A DNA stretch of 48,112 nucleotides from Gnetum montanum (taxonomy: Eukaryota > Streptophyta > Gnetopsida > Gnetales > Gnetaceae), in contig MNCI01000651.1 in NCBI GenBank assembly GCA_015680685.1, positions 422,894 to 471,005 of the forward strand. Reading direction: 5' to 3'. The notes under the pieces were generated by a model. It ran no database searches. It saw only the letters and a list, made by a program, of their open reading frames with translations, and was not told where the DNA came from. Positions 11,764-21,097 of the stretch are shown one piece after another (the first letter of the stretch is position 1; the number at the start of each line of letters is the position of its first letter). The translations under genes and the position numbers were made by a program.

Positions 11764-14700
11764 ATGAACCCCGCAAACAACACCGTTGTCTCCGCTCACA
11801 CCACCGCCACCATGGACCTCACTGCTATCCAACAGCCTGTACCACAATACCTGGGAGCGCAACCCACAGTGGGGCCCCGCCGGTATCTAAGGTTACAGGG
11901 GAGAGACCCAGCCTCCAACATCATCACCCAAGACCAATATAATTTCATATGTATTAAAATACAAGCTAGCCTGGCTGTCAACCACGCTGAAATGAAAGTG
12001 AAGAGGCAGTTTAAACTTTTTTACAGGGGAGGACACAAGTTCACCCCTTCCCCTTTTAATGTAATCCCGGTTCTGGAGCAGTATTCGGAGCTCGTCACGC
12101 AACTCCTACTACAAAGGAGTCGCACGTTGGACCAGCATGCGCTGGAGCCCCAACTAGAAGAGGAGGATGAGTTCGCTGCTCAATCCGAACAAGGGGAGTC
12201 ATATCATACCTTAAGCCCGCAAGCGCAGGTTAATCCTATTTTTCATCCGGGTACAGGGGAGATCATGCCTTTACAACACCTCAAGTTCGTCCACGCTCAA
12301 CCGCCACCGCCAGAAACAGCAGCATTAGTCCATGTCCCTCTTCCAAGTGATCCCCAACCCAACACCTTCCCACTCGCGGTCATCCCTACCGCCGCTGGAG
12401 GTCCATCCTCACAAGTACCACCACCTTTCGATAACCTGGGGGTAACACTCCCACCAAGGGTGATAGGGATGCCACACATGATTCTGGCATCCACATCTTC
12501 CCACTTCATACCACACATCCAAGCACATACAGTTCCCCAAATATCTGTGACCCAACAGGGAGCCCCCGCCCATAACGCGGTGGGGCAATGGCCGGCAAGG
12601 GGAGCACCGTTGCACCAAGTCCCCCGTCACCACGCACCATCCCACACAGTCCCACCAACCAATGTGCCTCAAGCACAACCCTAGCTGCAACAACAACAAC
12701 AACAACATTTTCCCTACAACGTGTCATCCCTAGCACTACCTACTGTGAATTTTCTACAAACCCAACCACCGTCCATGCAACTTTCAGCCCTTCAACCTAA
12801 CATGCAACAATCTAGCTTGTACAGTATACCGTAACCCCAAGCCACCGCATCATCGAGCGCCCAAGACTGGGCGGACGCCAAAAAGATAATGCAAGAGCTC
12901 ACTGAAGAGGTAAAATGCCTCAAAACAACTGCTGAGGGAGAGTTAAAGGTAGTCGATTTCTACAACGATGACCCTATCAGCTCTTCGGCCCCACCTCTAA
13001 TCTTACCTAAAGGTGTCCCCTTGCCCACATTAACCAAGTATAATGGGGAGACTGATCCCAATGCACACCTTATAACATTCAGATTAGAGTGTGCGCTACT
13101 CCAGGCATGGCCCCACTGCATACTACGGGTCTTCCCCATGTCCCTCGCAGGGAGGGCACTCGACTGGTACCGGGCCCTGCCCAGGAATTCTATCTTCTCC
13201 TTGGACAATCTTTTACGCCAGTTTTTGACCTAGTTCAAGTACAACTTGAAACCCGAGGCCACGCTGGACAGCCTCATACAGGTCAAGCAAGCACCACTTG
13301 AACCTGTGCAGAAGTTCATTCAGAGATGGAGTGCAGCTGTCAACGAGCTGCACAAACTAATCTCTACAACCTATTTGCTTACAATTCTGAAGGGGGCTGT
13401 GAACGATTTTTTCAAGTCCAAACTCTACTACCTTAACACGCGTGATATTAATCAGGCATTTGTACAGATCAGAAACATAGAGGAAGCGACTCAAAATAGC
13501 CATGACCCGACATATTTGGCCTTCAAGAATCAACATACTAAAAAGGATAAAGAGAAGGCCAAGACAACTATAGCAGTGATAGCAGGAGCCCAACAAACGA
13601 ACACCACACACCAACAGAAACCAACTACCACCCCTACTAACTACTATAAACCTGCCCCCACAACAGCCCCGGAGTCATCATCATCACAGAATCCAACAAA
13701 CCGTACACGCAATTTCGAGAAGAAAGAACCCTCTCAATACACGCCTCTACCGATGAAAGCATCCCAGCTCTTTGATCAACTTCTGAAAGCTGGGTTGATG
13801 AAACATAAGTAGTTATCCCCTGCGGCCATCCAAATACATGATCAGTTCTGCCAACTCATACAGAACCCAAGCCTAGCGACGCCAAATGAGCCGCCCGTAC
13901 CCAAAGGCTTTAGGATGGATCGCTTCTGTGACTATCATCAATGCAACGGGCACGACATGGCTTACTGCTTCACTTTGAAGCAATACATCTAGCGGATGAT
14001 TGACGATGGCCAGATCACTTTTGACGAGGCCAACCCAGTCCAACCGCAAAATCAGGCCATGGGGGTGTATAAAGATCCCCTGAATACTAAAGAGGCTCCG
14101 TACGTGATCAACACGATCTGCTTTGATGATGATTCCAAGGACATTAACACCATCCACACTCAAAATAAACCAGAAATGCCTAACAGGTCCTTCGTAGTGC
14201 AGATTCTTCCCTCCGTATCTGCATCCACACCCCAACCTCCGTGTCCCCCCCAGCAGCCCTACGTCGTCTGCATACCTCCAACTACATCTGCTCCCACAAA
14301 GCCACTAACTCCCCATACTCGGCCTGCTCCCTTCGTAATCCAAGTACCACCCTCCGTCGCAATAGCAGAGGTCCAACCTCCCCCAAAACCATCCCCGAAC
14401 GTTGTTAGGACACCTGAAAATCCTAATAACAAACAAACCTCCACCTCGCAGGCGCAAGGAAAACCTCTCCCCTACGTCATTAGGGTCCTTGGTCAGTCTC
14501 CGGCTCAAACACCCCCCGCAGATCAACCGCAGTCCCGCCCGCCTCCATATGTGGTACGCATCCCAAGGCAACCCGAGGCTTCAAAACCAGCTCCACCTCC
14601 ACGTCGGGAACGTTTAGCGGATAGGCTTACGTGGGAATGCATAGAGAAAGAGCGCCAACGGTTGGCTCTGGGGCCACCCAAATCCACTCCACTTAGTTCC

Positions 14701-15837
14701 ATCCCTATGTCGCAAATTAACAAACAATCAAACACAGAAAATCAAGGTGAACTGTCAAAGCAATACGAACCAGCCAAAACTACGACGACGAACGAGAACG
14801 ATAGGTCGCAAAAACACGAAATAAAGCTGTTGGGCCCAATGGACCCGGTCACCGCTGATAAGAGCGCCTCCAACAGCAGAGATCTTGCGACAGCCTTAAC
14901 GCAAGTCACACAAGCCTTGAAACAAAAGAACACTTCTCTAAGCTTGTATGACCTGGTACTAACATCCCCGACTCATCGGGAAGCTCTAGTGCGTATGCTA
15001 ACCTCGATCCCGGTCAGTGAGGACTTACCCCCCAATGAACCTACCATCCATGCCGTGATGTACCCATCTCACGGGGTCAGTCCTAAGCCCTTGAGCTTTC
15101 ACGATGATAGCATCAAAATCGACAAGAAGACAGGCGAGGCCACAACCATCCCTATGTTTATAACCATACACGTAAACCAGTTCAAGATACATAGGGTCCA
15201 CGTAGATGATGGGGCAGCTACAAACGTTGTACCATATCCTATCATTGAAAAACTGGGGCTCACCAACCTAATCAAACCTACGACAACAACATGCTTAAAG
15301 TCCTTCAGCAAGTCACGCATACTGGTCAAGGGCACAATAACCCTAGACTTCATAGCAGGTGACCAGTTCCCCACATCTGTTGACTTCTTAGTTGTCGATG
15401 AAATGCCAGGGTTCAACCTAATATTAGGAAGACCCTGGTTAGCCCAATTGAAAGCCGTGTCTTCCCCTATACATCAGGAGATTCACCTACCCTATGAGGG
15501 TGGTGAAATCATCATACACGGGGAAGCAGTCTCACCCATCATTTCATCGCACACAGACATCGACCAAGGCTCAGAGGTTGAACTCGACAAGCCTAGTCAA
15601 GAGGACTCAGACAAAATGCAACAAGTAGGTAATAAACCTTTGCACACGGAACGAGAACCCAAAACCGGAACAATGACGAACACTGAAACACGTAACAATA
15701 CTAATACCGAAAATACACCATCGAACGTCTCCTGGACTGAATTACCATTCAACGTGATCAGCGAAGGAGATGTTGAATACAAAATCATACCGACCAATAC
15801 ACCCCCTGAAATAAAAATAAAGAAGATCAAAAAATAG
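11764..15837 (+). pseudogene. gag-pro: E1 gag-protease, one frame with five in-frame stops
   Basis: A single reading frame from ATG 11764 to TAG 15837 (about 1,357 codons), broken only by stops at 12682 (TAG), 12832 (TAA), 13231 (TAG), 13810 (TAG) and 13990 (TAG), with no frameshift. In order it has: an N-terminal matrix-like part with proline-rich linker; the Retrotrans_gag core at 12950-13480 (LDWYRALPRNSIFSLDNLL); a variant knuckle near 13928 of the form C-x3-H-x3-GH-x4-C; a long proline-rich linker with repeated 'PPYVVRIP'-like units (14200-14600); and the aspartic protease. The protease active site is DDGA at 15205-15216 and the flap/C-terminal signature ILGRPWL is near 15420. Each stop differs from a glutamine codon by one C-to-T change. 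It would yield capsid, nucleocapsid and protease. The ORF ends shortly after the protease, as in E3. Confidence 0.93.
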
Positions 15838-15865
15838 TTAAAAAAAACTACACCAAGTCCGAAAC

Positions 15866-16050
15866 AACGTTAAACTATCATGTCTGCAACGACACAAAAC
15901 TAGCCATGGTCAGGGATGACCGGTCAACCGAGGCACTCACTCATTTTCTCTAAAAAATGAGGCCCGAAACGGCCTTAAACTACGCATAGGGGCCTGAAAT
16001 GGCTTCAATTTAGTACAAATCAGGCCCGAAATGGCATTAAACTAGCGCGT
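15866..16050 (+). repeat. Stem-loop/TAAACTA array, E1 cluster 1
   Basis: About five or six units just after the gag-pro stop. Clear ones are GGCCCGAAACGGCC (15961-15974), GGCCTGAAATGGCT (15991-16004) and GCCCGAAATGGC (16024-16035). Two of these three are followed by TTAAACTA. Each forms a 3-4-bp stem with a six-base loop (CGAAAC, TGAAAT, CGAAAT). Here the middle stem pair is C-G, where cluster 3 has T-A. Confidence 0.75.
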
Positions 16051-16179
16051 ACCTTGGTTTTCTTTTACGTACCATTTGTCATCACTTCAGTGCATTACAA
16101 ACAGAAAAACAAATCCAAAAATAGTTTAATATCGTGTCATGTATACATCCAAATTGAAAGCAAACACAAAAAAAAATAT

Positions 16180-16185
16180 TTTATT
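16180..16185 (-). terminator. Poly(A) signal of E1 antisense gene
   Basis: Minus-strand AATAAA 85 nt after the natural stop codon of the antisense gene, in an AT-rich context. Confidence 0.6.
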
Positions 16186-16269
16186 CATGCCACATTGTAC
16201 AATGGTTCCTGTTTTGTTCAATATGTTTCAATTACAATTCTTGTATCAAACAGCAAAAACCACAAAACA

Positions 16270-19200
16270 CTAAGCGTCCGGGACAGGAGGATCATCTCCT
16301 TTAGAGCCACCAATGTCAGGGGCTCCTGCTCCACTGGGGCCAGCCTCGTGAGTATAATCACCACCTTCATTCTGAAAACACCAAAATAAAAAACAAATTA
16401 ACAAACAACCAACATAAGCATAAGCCGGTGTTAAAATTTTAAATGTCATTCGATAAAATAACCTTTTATGGACAAAACGCTTACCATAGGAGATCCCCCT
16501 AAGCCGAACTCAAGCCGACAGAGGATTTCTTCCTCTGAAACACTGGCCTAATCTGTTCCATCCAAGCCTAAGTCAACATCTGCCAAAGTCTTGCCCTTGT
16601 CAATAGCTGACCAGGTAGGACGTTTCAGAGGAAATTCATCTACCGACACTTCCCCAGAAGCAGTTGTAATTACCCTTGTAGGCGATTCCATTTCTACAGT
16701 TGTGTTTTCGGCAAATGTATCAAAGGTAGAATGCAAGCCTAAACCTGCCACAAACATCTCTAGCTGCCGTTTTTCAATGGACACCTCCTTCAGTGATTTC
16801 TTGTATTGATGTTTATGATTTTTCTCATCCCACTTGCGAACCTTGGAAGCAAAGGCTTTCCAATCTTGACATTTGAGGTTCAGGAGATCAAGTTGTGCTT
16901 TGCGTTCCGCCATTCTCTGAGTCAGTGACGCATGACGATTCAACAGGTTCCAATACCTGGTGTATGTAACCTCGGACGTTCACCAAGAACGATCTCTGCT
17001 TAATCTAGCAGCGGAGAATTCGTACCAAGCCTTTAGATCGTCACGTTCCTCTGACAATTCGGATACTTCTTTTTCTTTCCTTTGCACCTGCAACCACAAC
17101 TGCTCGATGGCACGCCTACAAGTCCAAAATGATTTAGCGTTATGCGCTAGGCTTTCTGCAACCCCTTCATATACAGGCCTTAGCACCTGCTCCACCTCTG
17201 GGGAGAGTGTGATTAGGCTTTCCATGCTGACGCTCTCAGACGGGTTCCATCTTAGGTTAGGACCTACCCATGCAGAAAATATGCAAATGTCAAAATCATA
17301 CAAACGAGACGTGAGGCTCCAAATCTTTTAGCGATTCATACCTATATCCGGGTGGACTTCTTGGAGGTGTTCAACGACTTCCTCAGTGATCCCATCCACA
17401 AAGTCCACCTTACTTGGCATTTCTGACCAAGTAAGTGGCTGACGGGTACGGGATGAGGTAACCTCAGCGGTCCTCTCCGGGGGAACCGTCTTCATAGGTA
17501 TGTCCAACTGCACCGTCCTGGTCTCGCTGCCTTCATCTGAAAAGCATGAAAAACACGAAAATAACAGACCATAGGAGCAGCAATTGATTCGGTAAACTAA
17601 AACGAACTAAAAGGGGGAAAACATACCCTGATCCTTATCACCTTCTGGGGGGTCACCTAAATCCAGGTCTCCCTGAAAAAATTTGCGGAGTGTTTGATCA
17701 ATGCTACCTTGGTCGTCTAATGGTTCAGTTTCGATAGTCTTTTCCGTTAACTACTCCGTCCCACCACCTTGGCTTTTCTTCGGGCTTTCCTTTTTGTTTT
17801 TTTTCTCAGTATTCGTCTCCTCCTCCTCTGTGATGGTCTCCAAGACCTACTTCCTCATTGTCTCAAACCAAAAATAGCAACAACACATAAACAATTACAG
17901 TAAGGGTTATAAATGAACGAAAACGATAAAATAATAAGCAAATAAGCTTCGCTTACCAGGTATCTTGAAGTGTATTCGCTTCACACGTGGTTGGTTTATC
18001 TCAGCAACTCCCTCCGTGGTGGGTTCGGGTCTTTTCAATTTTGACTTGGCTTGGCCGATAGTTTCTTTAATAACCCGATCTGCCCGTCTGGCGGTTAGAG
18101 GTACATCATCTGGCTCCAACCCCAGACTATCCCGTGTGTGGATAGAACCGCCAGATGATCCTCCTGTGGTAACAGACACAGACTCATTGATACCTTCTGG
18201 GGCATCCTGTGACTGGGTAGTCGCGAACAAGTGTTTGACCCATGGGCGAGATAGTTGACCCCGATCCCATAGGACAAACTTGTTGTCCGCACGAACCACA
18301 AGAAACTCGGCAAAACGGCGAAGATAGCCGGCGAAGAAGGCAAAAGTCAAGTGCGATTGTGCTTCGATGTTTGAGCGTAACCGTACTATCTCTTTATGCA
18401 GGTCCACCAACAAAAATTAAGCCTAGTTGTACCGCAAGCCAGTTTCTAAAATAGTTTGCATGATGCGTACCGCCTCCACCCCAAAACTCCGCACCTGAGA
18501 AAGGGTTTTGGGAAACGCCCATGCTCGAAATAGCAGATACAATTCGTTCAACTCGATAACCTTCACCTTCCCCTGCATTGGGAACCCCTTGGTGCTTTTC
18601 GCCACATCAAGTCAGGACTCCAATTCATAGATCTTTTGGAGCTCTTTGTGAGATCTATCCAACACTATGGGTAGGCCATCTGCTGGCATGCCAAATAAGT
18701 TAGAAAAGAATATGGGCGACAGATGAAACACCACACTGACACCCTTAATTCGGGTGTTGTACTGAGAGATAGACTCATTGAAAGAGTCCATGATCCCTAT
18801 CATTTCCCCGATTGAGACATCAGGGCTTGGCATCATGAAAATTTCTAGGAGGCCTGCATCATCCAAGCAACGAGTGAGGGATGGTGGAGCATGCTTATGT
18901 AGCCACTTCTGTGCTTTTGCTACCCCCCAAACTTCATTGACAAAGTTCTCTCAATTCGGCCTGTCGTCACGGGATCCCCACCAGAAGGTGCATCAACTGA
19001 TAAAACAAGTTAAACGACCATATCAGCACAACCTCAAACAGTTGAACAAACCCACTAATGCACTCATGAAATGTTATCACTCACCGTTAGCGGCAGATTT
19101 GGAAGTGCTACCAAAGCTATGAGGAAAGACTGGCCCCTGATCTGTCCAGTCTTCATGGAGCCACCCACGAGCCTTACATATCACAAACGCCCTGGAAAAC

Positions 19201-20532
19201 TGATTATGGAAACGGACCATTGAACCCTTCGTCTGAGCCAGTATGGCCCCGCGAAGAGTGGAGCCCATCATAAAGGCCTCCAGAGCGGTGCGAGCGAGGG
19301 CTATCCCTTCATCCTCAATTAGGGTCCCATCTGGGTTGGTCTTTGGCCTGCAAATAAACGCATGTTAAAATAAAAACCGACATCAAACGACGATTGATGA
19401 AGCAATAAAGTCAAATGGTCTCACATGGTTACTCTGTACACTATGCCAGGGGGATTCTGGAACAGGGTGTGTGCACGAGCAGCTATAAACAATGTATTGT
19501 TGATGTAATCCAACCCTGGTGACAGCAATGCCCACACACGTGTTAATGGGCGGGTTGACTTGGGCCCATGGGTAGTGCCATCCTCATCAACAAACGGCCC
19601 CTCATCGATGTCTTCCATGAAGACCATGACACCTTCGGCGGCCCCCAGCAGTATCGCATCAACCACACTCCGTGCGCTCACTTCGTCAAAATAAGACCAC
19701 ATAGCCACTTCAAAATTGGTTAACAAGAAAGCCAGAAATTCGCCAGCACCTTCCCTGAACCAAACCCCCTTGTCATCCACGAATAGATTCGGGGGAAGAT
19801 CACCATCCTCAATAGGGCCAACCCATGTCAGAACCCTGACGAGTTCAACCACAATAAGAAAGCATTTGCTGTCCCTGCAACCAATCGCAATGTCATAAAA
19901 CGACAGTTTGCATCACAAATCGACAAAAAAATAAAAAAAAATCAACTTACGCTGAACACAGCGTACACGCCAGCCAAACCACTTAGCGCAAAAATACAAC
20001 TTACGCACAACATGTACGCTATACACAGCGTATACACCCGTGATTCACGCTCAGCGTATACGCTAAACGCAACGTATACGCCAAGCAAACAAGCACTTGA
20101 CGCGATTCAAGCTTAGCGTATACACTGAACACAGAGCGTATACGCTGGGCAAAATGAACACTTAGCATAAAAGCACAACTTGCACTCAGCATATACGCTA
20201 CAAAACTCAGCGTCTACGCTGGAACCCGAACCCCTCACGCGCAGCATGTACGCTGAAGAAACCCTCAGCGTATACGCCGTCGCAATACACAATTTACGCT
20301 AGTAACAAGCACGTCTATAAGCTTGAAAGTTACATTGAATAACAAAGAATCATCTACGATAGAAAGCACAAACAAAAATAGAAGCAGGGATCAAGGCTTA
20401 CCTCTCGGACGTCACGGGCCACGCCAGCACCTTCAACCTAGGCAGGCCCTACAGCATGGCCTCCGTCTCTTCGGCGAAGGTTAGGGCGGGACCCTTCCTC
20501 CCCTACCCCTCCACTTCCTTGCCCTTTCCCAT
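16270..20532 (-). pseudogene. E1 antisense eight-exon gene with HAD/NIF-like domain
   Basis: Lies between protease and RT on the opposite strand. Exons that join in phase are 20532-20402, 19874-19425, 19347-19085, 18996-17957, 17827-17627, 17536-17342, 17263-16485 and 16371-16270; introns are GT-AG, mostly 77-130 nt. Donors are strong (GTAAGC, GTGAGA, GTGAGT, GTAAGC, GTATGT, GTATGA, GTAAGC). The acceptor of exon 5 is the least certain. Total is 3,161 nt; one base missing in a six-G run (about 18927-18932) explains the only frame break, giving about 1,053 codons. Exon 2 resembles FCP1/NIF-type HAD phosphatases: LIVVELVRVL, then REGAGEFLAFLLTNFEV, then NTLFIAARA; the catalytic aspartates are absent. 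Exon 4 has an unidentified helical region ending AFFAGYLRRFAEFLVV. Exon 5 is Glu/Lys-rich; exon 7 is a likely coiled coil (QDWKAFASKV). In-frame stops: 20505, 20451, 18614, 18425, 18419, 16982, 16550 and one in exon 5. Homologues sit at the same place in E2 and E3. Function unknown. Confidence 0.85.
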
Positions 20533-20760
20533 CTCAGAGCATCTACACTGACGATCTACGTTCACACTGAGTAACTGTACACTGGCGTTAAGAAGTTTAA
20601 GCCTCGGCGTCTACGCTAGGTTCAACCTTCAGCGTCTACGCTCAAGTTCCAGTTTACGCTTATGCTAGGTTATGGTGGTTTACGCTTACGCTTTAATAGT
20701 TTTACGCTTACGCTCACACTTGCTTGGGTTACGCTCTACGCTGTTGCTTTCAAAACAGAA
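19940..20760. repeat. GCGTATACGC-type palindrome cluster in antisense 5' UTR and intron 1
   Basis: More than fifteen copies of AGCGTATACGC and close variants (for example near 20056, 20115, 20137 and 20266), with CAGCGTCTACGCT forms up to 20640 and TTACGCT forms to 20740. They fall in the first intron and 5' leader of the antisense gene. The same word fills the LTR U3 and the sense leader, so both transcription units of E1 carry it near their 5' ends. Confidence 0.8.
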
Positions 20761-20780
20761 AACAAATGGACCCCCCTTCC

Positions 20781-20790
20781 CTTTATATAG
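20781..20790 (-). promoter_or_regulatory. TATA box of E1 antisense gene
   Basis: Minus-strand CTATATAAAG followed by GG, about 250 bp upstream of the exon 1 start codon at 20532. E2 has CTATAAATAGGG at the matching place (about 130 bp before its start codon). This supports an independent promoter for the antisense gene. Confidence 0.75.
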
Positions 20791-20919
20791 CGCCTGATGA
20801 CGCTGACGCTGCCGCCGTAGCTCCATTTTTGCCTTTTTGCTTTTTTCCGCATATTTTTCGCTAAAATTTGTCCAAGAAATGATCAAAAAATCATTAAAAA
20901 TTGTTAAAACACACGCCAT

Positions 20920-20985
20920 GATGGCCCGGTACGACCTTAAACTGCCACTCACTGCCCAGTAAGGCATTAAACTACCACGCATCCA
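20920..20985 (+). repeat. Stem-loop/TAAACTA array, E1 cluster 2
   Basis: Two units shortly before the RT splice acceptor: GGCCCGGTACGACC (20923-20936) and TGCCCAGTAAGGCA (20953-20966), both followed by TTAAACT. The second has a perfect 4-bp stem with loop CAGTAA. They also lie just upstream of the antisense TATA box. Confidence 0.7.
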
Positions 20986-21069
20986 GGTGTGATGGTAATC
21001 CACCACTATACACGTACACATTATTAAATCACCAAAAAGCATAGAACAATCCCCATTTGCTCACGCAAC

Positions 21070-21087
21070 TCTCGGTTTATTGGCAGG
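21070..21087 (+). promoter_or_regulatory. Predicted splice acceptor for sense pol
   Basis: TCTCGGTTTATTGGCAG|G, followed 11 bp later by the first ATG of the pol frame (21098). E2 has CTTTTTCTTATTATTTCAG|G at the same place, with its ATG 9 bp later, although the surrounding DNA is strongly diverged. Pol is therefore probably made from a spliced RNA. The matching donor is not located: it may be near the end of gag-pro or in the leader. Confidence 0.65.
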
Positions 21088-21097
21088 AACAAACTCA

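Noticed and set aside
10667-11783. Overlapping open frames of 60-100 codons on both strands in the E1 LTR and leader
   Set aside because: They translate the TTTACGCT/AGCGTATACG repeats, overlap in several frames, and have no counterpart in E2 or E3.
12297-12736. Minus-strand frames opposite E1 gag
   Set aside because: Low-complexity shadows of the proline-rich gag linker; the sense frame is conserved in E2 and E3.
11764-15837. In-frame TAG/TGA codons as programmed readthrough
   Set aside because: There are eight in gag-pro and pol plus about eight in the antisense gene, at places not shared with E2; decay explains them better.
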